64,000 nucleotides of DNA from assembly GCF_009762775.1 (NCBI RefSeq), contig NZ_CP046401.1, positions 7,390,001-7,454,000 of the forward strand. Reading direction: 5' to 3'. This document shows positions 39,644-48,587 of this stretch, piece by piece (position 1 is the first letter of the stretch; each line of letters starts with the position of its first letter). The notes beneath the pieces were generated by a model. It did no database searches, was not told where the DNA came from, and saw nothing but the letters and a program-made list of their open reading frames with translations. This DNA comes from Maribellus comscasis. GTDB lineage: Bacteria; Bacteroidota; Bacteroidia; Bacteroidales; Prolixibacteraceae. The position numbers and the translations under genes were made by a program.

Positions 39644-40069
39644 ATGAAAATGAAATTAACATTAGCAATTGCCATCTTCTCTATAATCGGTAGCGGCATT
39701 TTTTACTCTTGTCAACAAAAATCGAAAACCGAAACTGCACTAGAGAAAGCAGAAGTAGAATTTGAGAAATTTAAAAAAGATATTGAAGATCTTTCGGAAG
39801 ACGATCCCGAGTTTTACGACAAACTTGAAAAGGAACTCGTCGAATTTGATGAGAAGATGGAAGAAATTGGTGAAGAAATGGAAGAAGGCGCAGAAAATGC
39901 CGGGGAAAAACTAAACGAATCAATGGACAAGATTCGTAAGGAAGCCAAAGAACTAGGAAATAAAGTTTCTGCATGGACAGAGAAAACAGGTGAAGATCTT
40001 GAAGAACTTGGAGAAGAGATCAAAGAAGATTTCAATAATTTAAAACATAATTTGAAAGACGATAAATAA
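39644..40069 (+). CDS. Small acidic coiled-coil lipoprotein
   Basis: 141 residues. Lipoprotein signal (MKMKLTLAIAIFSIIGSGIF then YSC), followed by one long Glu/Lys-rich helix (KAEVEFEKFKKDIEDLSED; EIGEEMEEGAENAGEKLNES). No enzyme motif. Likely an outer- or inner-membrane lipoprotein of unknown role. No operon partner close by. Confidence 0.75.
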   Translation: MKMKLTLAIAIFSIIGSGIFYSCQQKSKTETALEKAEVEFEKFKKDIEDLSEDDPEFYDKLEKELVEFDEKMEEIGEEMEEGAENAGEKLNESMDKIRKEAKELGNKVSAWTEKTGEDLEELGEEIKEDFNNLKHNLKDDK

Positions 40070-40187
40070 AGATTGTTTAAATCAAACCATGTTTAAGTCC
40101 TGCTCTTTTTATTAAAATAGATTGTTTAAAAGAATCAAAGCCCATTGACTTGTATTTTCTCATTAAAGCAATGAGCGATGGAATTAA

Positions 40188-40355
40188 AATATAAAATCGG
40201 CTTACGACGAAAACAATATTACAATACCATTTCCAATACGAACATTGGATTTCGGAATAAAAAGTGGAAAGACTCTGAACGAAGTATTTCCCGAAGAAAA
40301 TCAAAAAACAGAAATTAAGAGAATCTTTTTAATAAGTAGAAATTACAAAAATTAA
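40188..40355 (+). pseudogene. C-terminal remnant, probably of an MscS-type channel
   Basis: A 55-codon frame reads KSAYDENNITIPFPIRTLDF, then KSGKTLNEVFPEENQKTEIKR to a stop at 40353-40355. The DENNIxIPFPxRTL segment is the usual C-terminal strand of small-conductance mechanosensitive channels. No start or channel part remains upstream (TAA at 40185-40187), so this is a leftover piece. Confidence 0.55.
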
Positions 40356-40374
40356 AAACTTTAAAACAATGATT

Positions 40375-41331
40375 ATGAAAACTAAATTTTTTTCTTTTAT
40401 GGCTATTGCCATAGCAACAATTATGTTTGTCGGTTGTACTGAAGATGATGACTCAACAACTGCAACAGGACAATTAGGTGTAAAAGTTACTGATGCACCT
40501 TCTGATGATGCCAATATTCAGGGAACTTTTGTTACCGTTTCTGATGTAAAAATAGATGGAAATTCAGTTGAAGGCTTTGAGAAACAAACCATCGACATTT
40601 CTGCCTATCAGGATGGTGAAACAAAACTGATTTTTTCTGATGAAGTAGAAGCAAGCAGTTACAATAATATTACTTTGGAACTGGACTACGAATCAGATGC
40701 TTCGGGGAATTCGCCTGGATGTTACGTATTAACAGACGACAACCAAAAACATGATCTTGCCGCATCATCTTCTTCAAATTCAGAATTAACTTTCAGCAAA
40801 AACTTTGAAGTTCAATCGGCTGAAAGCGCGATACTTGTATTTGATTTCGATTTACGGAAAACCATTAAAAGAAACACTGAAGGAGAAGAAACGGAATACT
40901 CTTTTGTAACGGATTCTGAATTACATTCAGGAATTAGAGTTGTTAGCGAAAACGAAACCGGTGAAATTGAAGGTACTGTTACAAATAATGCCTTGTCTGA
41001 TGACGAAGAATACATTATTTACGCTTATAAAAAAGGAGAATATAATGAAATCACTGAAAGTCAGGGACAAGGAAGCGGAAATTTACTTTTTGCCAATGCT
41101 GTAACAAGTTCAAAAATTAGAGGAGACGGTTTTTATAAGCTTTCATTCCTAGAAGAAGGTGATTACGAACTTCATATTGCATCGTATACCCGTTCAGAAA
41201 GCGAAGGCAGTTTAGATTTTTCTGCCATGGCAAATGCTGTTAGTTCAATTGAAAATTTACTTCTTAGTAATATCACAGTTAGCTCGAACACAACTGTTCA
41301 ATTAAATATTTCAATCAATTTGTCAATATAA
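40375..41331 (+). CDS. DUF4382-domain lipoprotein
   Basis: Start ATG 40375 (MKTKFFSFMAIAIATIMFVG then C as lipidation site). The DUF4382 domain follows about 30-165 (GQLGVKVTDAPSDDANIQGT, VTVSDVKIDG, YNNITLELDYE). The C-terminal 130 residues look like an extra beta-sandwich (GEIEGTVTNNALSDDEEYII). Such proteins are secreted or surface lipoproteins of unknown role in Bacteroidota. A perfect palindrome terminator follows. Confidence 0.85.
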   Translation: MKTKFFSFMAIAIATIMFVGCTEDDDSTTATGQLGVKVTDAPSDDANIQGTFVTVSDVKIDGNSVEGFEKQTIDISAYQDGETKLIFSDEVEASSYNNITLELDYESDASGNSPGCYVLTDDNQKHDLAASSSSNSELTFSKNFEVQSAESAILVFDFDLRKTIKRNTEGEETEYSFVTDSELHSGIRVVSENETGEIEGTVTNNALSDDEEYIIYAYKKGEYNEITESQGQGSGNLLFANAVTSSKIRGDGFYKLSFLEEGDYELHIASYTRSESEGSLDFSAMANAVSSIENLLLSNITVSSNTTVQLNISINLSI

Positions 41332-41337
41332 TTTCAT

Positions 41338-41369
41338 TAATCTTCCCCGGAATATTCCGGGGAAGATTA
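41338..41369. terminator. 32-bp perfect palindrome terminator
   Basis: The 16 bases 41338-41353 are exactly mirrored by 41354-41369, with a CCCCGG/CCGGGG core. It begins seven bases after the DUF4382 stop. Confidence 0.8.
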
Positions 41370-41435
41370 TAAGCTAGATAAACAATGCCATTTCAGACTG
41401 ATATAGTATATAAATAAATATAAAAACTTAATTAA

Positions 41436-41879
41436 ATGAGAAATATCTCAATAATAAAAGCCCTTACAAGACACCATGACGAAATGCGAGAATTAGTTAA
41501 AAAAATAAAGAAGGATAAAACAAAATACATTCTTTTAAAAAAGCATCTTGATGTTCATCACGAACTTGAAGAAGACCTTCTTTTAAATTTGTTGAACAAT
41601 AAGAAAGGAGTAAAGGCGGAATCACTCGAATCGCAGGAAGAACATTTTGTATTAAACATACTGTTGCTTGATTTGGCAGATTTCCCAAAAGACCATCCAA
41701 GGTGGATGGTAAAATTTAAAGTATTGATTGAGATCCTTGAACATCATTTGGATGAAGAGGAGGAAGATCTTTTTCCCGAAGCAGAAGAACATTTATCAGA
41801 AAGCCAATTGAACAAGCTTGGAAAAAAGTTTCAGGAGCTGAAAGACGAAAGATTATCAATTGTAATGGAAACAAAATAA
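41436..41879 (+). CDS. Hemerythrin-like domain protein (second copy)
   Basis: 147 residues, about two thirds identical to the protein at 26348-26836. Ligand pattern: LTRHHDEMRELV, LKKHLDVHHELEEDLLL, SQEEHFVLNILLL, EILEHHLDEEEEDLFPE. It lacks the lysine-rich tail of the first copy. The two lie 15 kb apart in the same direction, as paralogues rather than a tandem repeat. Confidence 0.85.
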   Translation: MRNISIIKALTRHHDEMRELVKKIKKDKTKYILLKKHLDVHHELEEDLLLNLLNNKKGVKAESLESQEEHFVLNILLLDLADFPKDHPRWMVKFKVLIEILEHHLDEEEEDLFPEAEEHLSESQLNKLGKKFQELKDERLSIVMETK

Positions 41880-42010
41880 CAGAAAATAAGGAATTTCATC
41901 ACAGAAACAATTAGTTATATTGAATAGTTGTTATTGTAATTCTTAGCAATCTGAAAACAAATTTGAAGCAGATAGTCATAAATTAATCTAAAACAATAAA
42001 TAACAGTACA

Positions 42011-42394
42011 GTGAAAAAAGGATATATACTAATGTTATTAATGCTAATGGGTTGTAATTCAATTTTAAATACCAAGACAGTTTCAGAAAACAACCCAAAC
42101 TTGAATTTTTCCAGTTCCTATTCTGATACTGAAAATAATATTCAGAATTATAATTGCGATGATCTTGCAAACAATGCGCTAAATAAATATTCGCTTAATT
42201 ACCTTAAAACAAACTTTCCAAGTAGGAAAAATTATACGATAATCCCAATTAAGAATTTGCACGACAATAGGATTATAGATACCATTTATCAATTTTCAGA
42301 GAATGCCAATAATATCGAATATTACAAAGGTGTTTATGCCAACTTTGTTACAAAATTTGAAGTGACAAACAGTAAATATGCATTAATTGTATAA
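42011..42394 (+). CDS. Small lipoprotein of unknown function
   Basis: 127 residues from GTG 42011. Signal with lipobox (MLLMLMGC). The mature part is Asn-rich (NNPNLNFSSSYSDTENNIQN) and ends TKFEVTNSKYALIV. No family recognised. Confidence 0.55.
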   Translation: MKKGYILMLLMLMGCNSILNTKTVSENNPNLNFSSSYSDTENNIQNYNCDDLANNALNKYSLNYLKTNFPSRKNYTIIPIKNLHDNRIIDTIYQFSENANNIEYYKGVYANFVTKFEVTNSKYALIV

Positions 42395-42750
42395 TCAGAA
42401 TGTCATTGAAAGAGAAGCTGTTTTGCTTTTCTTCTTTTTGTAAACCGGTTTGGGATTTCAACTATCCATTAATATATGCTGTGCTGTTATTAATGATTAC
42501 ATTTTTTATACCACAGATCTCCCAAAGGTAAACTGCACCTATTTCAGCCACAAGTTCCTCCTTTGCGAGTATTCCTTACTTACAAAATCCAGATTAGAAA
42601 ACCTTTCGTGACGATTTAACCATTTACAATGGCCAGTGTAATGGACATTATGCTGATATCAGCATAATTATTATGGTACTACCCCCAATTCCAGCCGTTG
42701 TACAATTAGGTTAGTTACTGTTTTATAAATATCAAATTTACTCATTGAAT
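42395..42750. other. Intergenic with a perfect 22-bp palindrome
   Basis: Contains a short frame 42400-42531 (43 residues with one hydrophobic segment) that I cannot support as a gene. The palindrome at 42647-42668 (core CTGATATCAG) has no gene beside it on the expected side; the IS66 left end begins about 80 bases on. Confidence 0.4.
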
Positions 42751-42814
42751 GTAAGCCATCGGCCACCCCCATATTGTAAGTAAATCTTAAAGGTTCTATT
42801 TTGGGAAGTAAAAA

Positions 42815-43165
42815 ATGAATCTTACAGAACCGAGATTTTTAGAGATTTACCATAGGCAGCAGAAATCGGATTTAAGTGTAAAAGACTTCTGTTCAAATGA
42901 AGGAATCAAGGAATCGACTTTTTATTACTGGCGTAAGAAACTGGCGGGAAAGGGCCAGATAAAAAACTTCATTCCGCTTGTGGTAAAAAACTCCACACCC
43001 CCGGTAAAGCCAGGTTATCCAAACGGTTCTTTACGAACATGTACCCCGGAAGCAACAAACGATGACTTTCTTCTGGAGCTGGTTTATACCAACGGAATAA
43101 AACTGCGTATAAAAAACGATATCGACCTTGCCCGTCTCCGGACTCTGATAAACCTTAACGATTAA
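42815..43165 (+). CDS. IS66 accessory protein TnpA
   Basis: 116 residues with the typical start FLEIYHRQQKSDLSVKDFCS and the helix-turn-helix signature GIKESTFYYWRKKL. It assists transposition of IS66 elements. Followed by tnpB with one base between. Confidence 0.88.
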   Translation: MNLTEPRFLEIYHRQQKSDLSVKDFCSNEGIKESTFYYWRKKLAGKGQIKNFIPLVVKNSTPPVKPGYPNGSLRTCTPEATNDDFLLELVYTNGIKLRIKNDIDLARLRTLINLND

Positions 43166-43166
43166 A

Positions 43167-43505
43167 ATGTTTCATTTACACCAGTCATTAAATTATTACC
43201 TGTACCCGTTTCCGGTAGATATGTGCAAAAGTTTTTATACCCTGAGCGGTATTGTTACAAGTTCCATGGGAAAGGATGTGCAAAACGGGGACGTATTCAT
43301 TTTTGTAAACCGGAAACAAAGCATCATGAAAATCCTGCACATGGAGTATGCCGGTTTGGTTATCTATCATAAAAAGCTTGAATCCGGACGTTTTCATCTG
43401 CCTTCGTTCAATGAAAATACTCATTCAATTATCTATCAGTGGAGCGACCTTATCATGCTGGTTCAAAATGTAAAAACAAAGCTCAAAAGGAAAGAAAAAT
43501 ATTAA
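43167..43505 (+). CDS. IS66 accessory protein TnpB (Orf2)
   Basis: 112 residues: YLYPFPVDMCKSFYTLSGIV, DVFIFVNRKQSIMKILHME, GLVIYHKKLESGRFHLP, the pattern of the IS66 Orf2 family. Intact. Confidence 0.9.
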   Translation: MFHLHQSLNYYLYPFPVDMCKSFYTLSGIVTSSMGKDVQNGDVFIFVNRKQSIMKILHMEYAGLVIYHKKLESGRFHLPSFNENTHSIIYQWSDLIMLVQNVKTKLKRKEKY

Positions 43506-43594
43506 CATTCTAAATGTTGATAAACACCTGTTCTTTTTCATTCTTTCCCCAATGTATTTTATTATCTTAATGCCTGTAAACAAAGGTATTTCCT

Positions 43595-45183
43595 GTGGAT
43601 AACAAGACAAATACAGACACCCTGATCGAAGTACTCCTACAGACGCAGGACGAGTTGTACCAGGAGTTATCCAAACTGCGGGAAATTGATAACGGAGCCC
43701 TTGAGAAAGCAGAGGCAGTTATTAAAGAAAAAGATATCCAACTTCAGGAAAAGGACAATAAAATCAAACACCTGACAGATCAGCTTTCCTAGTATAAACG
43801 CAAGTTATGGAAGCCCGGAAGTAAACGCTACATCCCACAGGACCCGAACCAGCGCAGGATTGACTTTGACGGGCTGGAAATACTTCCCGAAGAAAAAGAT
43901 GCTATTGAATCGGCGGAAAAAGAAATTGTTAGCTACGAAAGAAAAAAACCGGAGAAGAAAAAAAAGAAACCGGTTCGCCTGCCATTACCGGAAGAACTGC
44001 GCCGCGAAGAAGAAATAATTGAACCTGAAGGTATTGATGAAAACTGGATCCGTATCGGAGAAGAGATTACTGAAATACTGGAGCACAAACCGGGAGAATT
44101 GTATGTCCGTCGCATTGTCAGGCCCAGGTATGCTTTAAAAAAAAGAGCATCAACAGCTTAATGAAAGTAAGGAAGAAAAACAGCAAAATATAAAAACAGG
44201 ACAACTTCCTTTGCTTGCTTTACCACGAAGCAATGCCGGGGCAAGTTTACTGGCAGAACTTCTGACAGGTAAATATTATTATCATTTACCTTTTCACCGG
44301 CAACTTGTTATTTTTAAACAAAACGGGGTTTCAATACCTGCATCAACAGTAAACGGATGGTTTGCCGGAAGCTGTGATTTGCTTCGTGCTTTATATGAGA
44401 GGTTAAAAGAAATTGTACTTGCAACAGATTACATACAGGTTGATGAAAGTACTGGTCCTGTAATTAATAATAAAAAGCAGCGAACAGTAAAAGCGTACCT
44501 CTGGGTAGTTAGGTCGGTAATGAAAAACCTGATGTTCTTCCATTACGACAAAGGTTCACGGGCAAGGAAAGTGGTTGTGGAGCTACTTAAAAATTACCAG
44601 GGAGCTGTCCAAACAGATGGTTACGAGGCTTATGCCGGGTATGAACAAAAGAAAGGAGTTTTGTTGCTCGGATGCTGGGCGCATGCACGACGCAAGTTCA
44701 CTGAAGCCTTAAAAGAAGATAAGCCCGGTGCAGAATATGCGCTGGAGCAGATCGGCATGCTTTATCGTGTGGAAGCCATGGCCACGGACCAGAAAACGGA
44801 TTATCAGCAGCGGGCAGAACTACGTGCCAGACTGGCTTATCCCATCCTTTGTGCCTTTGAAAAAATGGATCGTAAAATATTACCCGAAAACATTGCCCAG
44901 GGGCAGGATGAACAGGGCTTTGTCTTATACGTATTCAATTTTCAACCGTTTATCCAGGTACCACCTTGATGGTCGTTATCTACCGGATAACAATTTGGTG
45001 GAAAATGCAATACGTCCTTTGTCAATCAGCCGGAAAAACTTTATGTTTTGCGGCAATCATGATGCGGCGGAAAATGCTGCAATAATGTATTCTTTTTTTG
45101 GTTGTTGTAAAGCTAATGATGTAAATCCCCGGGAGTGGCTAACCGATGTACTTACCAGGATTCCGGAATACAATAGTGACTAA
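43595..45183 (+). pseudogene. IS66 transposase TnpC, multiply broken
   Basis: N-terminal coiled coil (KAEAVIKEKDIQLQEKDNKI) to a TAG at 43790-43792 (QLS-stop-YKRKLW, expected Gln). The central part continues in frame to 44160, where the A8 run 44137-44144 shifts it; one A fewer gives ALKKEHQQLNESKEE. The DDE part follows (LLAELLTGKYYYHLPFHRQL, YIQVDESTGPVIN, QTDGYEAYAGY, CWAHARRKFTEAL). Another shift near 44935 leads to DGRYLPDNNLVENAIRPL. The C-terminus stops after VLTRIPEYNSD at the IS200 border, shorter than usual. Four separate lesions show real decay. Confidence 0.9.
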
Positions 45184-45726
45184 TGAACTACCTCGCAGCA
45201 GAGCTGACGAGGTATCAAAATAAGCTAAGTTGCTGAACATGGAGTTTTTGATATTCCTTTTGTCTTCCTTGAGCTTGTACATATTTTTGAATTGTATTTT
45301 CATCACCATGAGCACCAACCGAACTAACATAAAACCCTTTGGTCCAGAATTCACCTCCCCACAGTTGTTTCTTGACTTTGGGATGAAGCTTGAAAATCTG
45401 TTTCGCAGTGATACTTTTTACTGTCTGAATGATTCGCGTTGGACTCAACATTGGCACACTTTGAATCAAGAAATGAACATGGTCTTTATCCGTACCAATC
45501 TCTATAAAAGTAATTTCAAAACGCTTCGAGATTTCAATACATACTTGTTTCAAACTTTCATCAACATCTTTGTCAAAAACAACCCTCCGATATTTGGCTG
45601 GACAGACAAAATGGTAAAGAAGTACTGAAACATTATGACTCTTATGAATAAATTCGCTTACATAACAAATTTAAAATTAATTTCGAAGCAGAGCTTCGGG
45701 GAACTAACCCCGCTGAGATTAGAAAT
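45182..45726 (-). mobile_element. IS200/IS605-type element, copy 2
   Basis: Same 545 bases as 38842-39386, same orientation; the only difference noticed is T for C at 45659. It is inserted at the 3' end of the IS66 tnpC gene. Confidence 0.9.
45215..45661 (-). pseudogene. IS200/IS605 TnpA copy 2 with lost start codon
   Basis: Identical to the copy 1 protein from the second codon on, but the GTG start (39321 in copy 1) is GTA here (45659-45661). The next in-frame methionine is at 45553 and would give a 112-residue product that still has the HUH and Tyr motifs but lacks the first strand. Translation from another codon cannot be excluded. Confidence 0.8.
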
Positions 45727-45827
45727 CGTTAAATTACTTGGGTAAGAGTTGAAATACCTCAATGTTTTCTGAAAATCTTTGTAAAAACTCAAAGTCTCTG
45801 AAAATACTTCAAATAATAATGGGTGTA

Positions 45828-46244
45828 TCAGGCCGAAGGCTTACCTTTATAGTAATTTTTAAATATTTCAGAAGAGGTTGACAGAAATATCGTTTCAAAT
45901 TTGTAACCGTCAATTTTTAAAGCCTTAATTTCATCTACATTATTTGCTGGGTCAATATGAATTTTAATTCCATCATTTGGAATTAATTTAAGTATCTGTT
46001 TTAATGAATAATTACCTTAAATGATAAAAATATCAGAGTATTTATTTTTGTTTATTTTTCCTTCGTCGATTAAATTATATTTAATCTTAATTTCATCTCG
46101 TAGTAAAAATTCGTACCCCTGGTTCCCAACTTCCTTAACTTCTTCAATTAATATTGTATATGATGAACCATATACATCCCCTAATTTAAATTGTTCACTA
46201 CAATTTAAATAACGTAATGGTCCTTTGAATATGACTTTGAACAT
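45828..46244 (-). pseudogene. Unknown protein with in-frame stop
   Basis: Starts at 46244 (MFKVIFKGPLRYLNCSEQFK) and is broken by TAA at 46017-46019 after YSDIFII. The same frame continues GNYSLKQILKLIPNDGIKIH, then IDPANNVDEIKALKIDGYKF to TGA at 45828. Without the stop it is 138 residues. No family recognised. It lies at the left border of the conjugative element. Confidence 0.6.
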
Positions 46245-46355
46245 TTTAAAGTCCTTACTTTTTAAACGTTAAACAGATTTATTAGTTGACTATGCTTTAA
46301 TTTATTAATTTATGCCAGGCCCCATATAAGCATAGAAGGGAATTAAACTGCTCAT

Positions 46356-47273
46356 TCAAAACCGATTTCTATACCTTTTCTGTTTATAACTTGGATTGCT
46401 TTTCTTAATTTTTTGCTTTCTATTTAAATCTAATTCCCTGCTACTTTCCACCAACCTATTCAAATCCCTCGCCAACTGCGCCAACTGAAATTTATCAACC
46501 GGAGGTTTGGCTAAGTTAATTTCCAAAACGGTTTTGGCCCCCAAATGAAACTTCGGTCTAATATCAAAGGCTGACAGTTTCATTGGGTGACGTATTATTT
46601 TTCCACTTTCATCTACAATACAAACAATATGTCCTCTTTTCACTTTTCTAACTTCGACATTGAATAACTTCAAGGATTTATCATACAATTGTTTGTTGGT
46701 GATCGATTCAATCTGGTTCAACTGGTAGAATAGTTCTTCCAAACTTAGTTTCAGGTAACCGCTTTTTGATGAAAACTTTAAATCTGTTTTATCATCGATT
46801 ATTTCTTTTGTCAAATCGTATTTTTGTTGTAGGCTTTGGATAAAACGTTTTACTTTCTCTTTCTCATAATTGTCCCTGATCTTCTTGCCGGTTTGCTGGT
46901 CAATCCGGGTTGAAACAATATGAAAATGCACCCGATCCAGATCAGCATGGTTATAGACAAAATAAGGCTGATTTCCATATCCCAGGTGTTCCATCAGGTT
47001 ATCAATCTCAGAGCGGATTCCCGGCTCTCCCATACGAACCAGATCAAGAACTGTTGGGTTTACAGAAATATGCAGCCCCTTCTTTTTAACCCGCGAATTT
47101 CGTTCTTCTATTTCATGCAGAATATTTAAACGGTCGTATTTTGTACCGGCAAAAGGATTGATGGTTGGGGTATTTCCGCTTTTGAAGAAAACAGCCTTAT
47201 GCTGCTCCACTTTCTTTTCGTTGTAGAACAAAGCGTTTTGCGTACTTAGTGATTGATGAATAACAATGACCAT
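46356..47273 (-). CDS. Relaxase/mobilization nuclease
   Basis: 305 residues. The HUH metal site is clear in HADLDRVHFHIVSTRID, preceded by NILHEIEERN and followed by TGKKIRDNYEKEKVKRFI, as in Bacteroidota MobB-type (MOB-P) relaxases. The nicking Tyr is probably in the first 30 residues (NALFYNEKK). It starts 13 bases after the relaxosome gene ends. It would nick oriT and lead the transferred strand. Confidence 0.9.
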   Translation of the reverse strand: MVIVIHQSLSTQNALFYNEKKVEQHKAVFFKSGNTPTINPFAGTKYDRLNILHEIEERNSRVKKKGLHISVNPTVLDLVRMGEPGIRSEIDNLMEHLGYGNQPYFVYNHADLDRVHFHIVSTRIDQQTGKKIRDNYEKEKVKRFIQSLQQKYDLTKEIIDDKTDLKFSSKSGYLKLSLEELFYQLNQIESITNKQLYDKSLKLFNVEVRKVKRGHIVCIVDESGKIIRHPMKLSAFDIRPKFHLGAKTVLEINLAKPPVDKFQLAQLARDLNRLVESSRELDLNRKQKIKKSNPSYKQKRYRNRF

Positions 47274-47286
47274 ATATTTAAAAATT

Positions 47287-47760
47287 TCATCGGAGATATT
47301 TTTGCAAAAAGGCCAGGCAGCGGGTCATCATTTCAAAGGCTTGTTTCAACAACTGCCGGTCGTTATCGCCGATATTATAGCCTGCAAAGGAATTCATGCG
47401 CTTGGAAAGCTGGTTAAGGTTCACGCCAATTTTATTGATTTCATAATCCAGCTTTTTCAATTGTGCATTTGCTTCCTCGTCCAGTGATATTATTTTTCGC
47501 ACTGATGAATTAAATATTTTATACCTCAGAAAATCACTTGTACAACCAAACTTACCTCTTTTAACCAAAGAATCCAGTCTGAGCCTTTCTTCCTTTGTCA
47601 TCAGAAATTTGACGACGATTGTCCTTTTTTCGTTATCGGGTAATTTGGGTCTCACGATTTGTTTTCTGTTATTCTTATTTGGGGAGGGGAATTGTTTTAT
47701 TAACCTGTTATCCGTTTTACAGGCCCCTGCCGGGCAAGATGATAAGGTTTTTGTGGCCAC
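47287..47760 (-). CDS. Relaxosome accessory protein (MobA/MobC type)
   Basis: 157 residues. Start at GTG 47760, inside a perfect palindrome. The N-terminus is Cys/Lys-rich (MATKTLSSCPAGACK), the middle has a ribbon-helix-helix (RTIVVKFLMTKEERLRLDSL), and the C-terminus has NKIGVNLNQLSKRMNS, typical of MobC-like proteins. It binds oriT and helps the relaxase. Overlap of the start with a dyad suggests self-repression. Confidence 0.85.
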   Translation of the reverse strand: MATKTLSSCPAGACKTDNRLIKQFPSPNKNNRKQIVRPKLPDNEKRTIVVKFLMTKEERLRLDSLVKRGKFGCTSDFLRYKIFNSSVRKIISLDEEANAQLKKLDYEINKIGVNLNQLSKRMNSFAGYNIGDNDRQLLKQAFEMMTRCLAFLQKYLR

Positions 47761-47775
47761 AAAAACACATCTTGC
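47734..47775. promoter_or_regulatory. Compound dyad at the mob start, candidate oriT/operator
   Basis: Perfect palindrome GTTTTTGTGGCCACAAAAAC at 47747-47766, flanked by GCAAGATG (47734-47741) and its exact complement CATCTTGC (47768-47775). It overlaps the start of the relaxosome gene, just upstream of the relaxase, the usual place of oriT in Bacteroidota mobilization regions. Confidence 0.6.
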
Positions 47776-47893
47776 AATCCCCTACTCCAAAGGTTGTTTT
47801 CTACCCAGTTTTGAGCTTCTCATTTTCAAAAAAAGAAAGAGAAACTTTTTTTAATTGTTCCCCTTTCTTAAAACTATTCGCGCATAAAAAATA

Positions 47894-48568
47894 TTAGCTT
47901 ACCTTTTGCCTTGCGCCTTTGGATTTTTCCTGTTTCTGTTCTAAATCCTTTTCTTTCTCCTGTTTGAACCCGGAAAAATTGATATTCCGGTTCGCAGCAT
48001 CAATCTGAAGTGTTGCCCCAAATTTCTTACCATTACGTCCGGTCATCCCGTCAAGAGTAATCTTTTTGCCTGCTGCCAGTTTTTGCTTTTGTTCTTCAGA
48101 AAGTGCTACCCCTTTTATCTTATCAGGTACCTGAATATGTTTTGTCCGGAGCGGTATCAGTTCATTAGTTTTGGAATCAATGGCTAAATAATAGTTGTCC
48201 TTTTTTCCATCCCTGCCAGTCAGTTCAATGGTTTTCCCCAGGTTTTTATCACCCAGTAAAGCTGACTTTTCCTGTTTAGTGAACTTGTACCCCATGTATT
48301 CATCTGGGACAAATAACCGTTGAATCGGATGAATCTTTACATTTATAGCACCGTCATCCTGCTTCTGCAACCGTATTTTAGCTGGTATCTTATACTCTTG
48401 GTTATCAATTTTTGCATTGACGGTGTAGAGTTTTTCCGAACGGAAACCGTTCAAAAAATCCCTCAGTTCATTACTTTCCATGTGATTTACAAAATCACGA
48501 TTTATCCCGACTTTTTCCAGTTTGTCAAAAGGGATGTCTTCTTTGTTCATTCGTGTGTACTGTTCCAT
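47894..48568 (-). CDS. DUF3945-domain protein
   Basis: Start ATG 48568 (MEQYTRMNKEDIPFDKLEKVG). The DUF4099/DUF3945 pattern is present: IRLQKQDDGAINVKIHPIQR and PDEYMGYKFTKQEKSALL, LGKTIELTGRDGKKDNYYLA, and a repeat of the same module near VALSEEQKQKLAAGKKITLD. Common in Bacteroidota conjugative elements, with unknown role. The gap to the relaxosome gene (47761-47893) holds part of the compound dyad and otherwise nothing clear. Confidence 0.85.
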   Translation of the reverse strand: MEQYTRMNKEDIPFDKLEKVGINRDFVNHMESNELRDFLNGFRSEKLYTVNAKIDNQEYKIPAKIRLQKQDDGAINVKIHPIQRLFVPDEYMGYKFTKQEKSALLGDKNLGKTIELTGRDGKKDNYYLAIDSKTNELIPLRTKHIQVPDKIKGVALSEEQKQKLAAGKKITLDGMTGRNGKKFGATLQIDAANRNINFSGFKQEKEKDLEQKQEKSKGARQKVS

Positions 48569-48587
48569 AACTTTATTATTTAAAATA

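Larger units (their letters stand above)
42751..45181 (+). mobile_element. IS66-type element, right end lost
   Basis: Carries the tnpA, tnpB, tnpC trio of IS66 elements. A GTAAGCCATCGGCC sequence at 42751 is a plausible left end. The right end is not present: an IS200-type copy starts at 45182, right at the end of tnpC. Confidence 0.8.

Noticed and set aside
42400..42531. 43-residue frame with a hydrophobic segment
   Set aside because: Could be a real small membrane protein, but no family likeness or context supports it.
38842..45726. Composite transposon between the two IS200 copies
   Set aside because: IS200/IS605 elements move by single-strand excision and do not form classic composite transposons; the content between is ordinary.
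1..46244. Stop-codon reassignment as the cause of in-frame stops
   Set aside because: Both TAA and TAG occur inside genes and also end intact genes normally; frameshifts occur as well.
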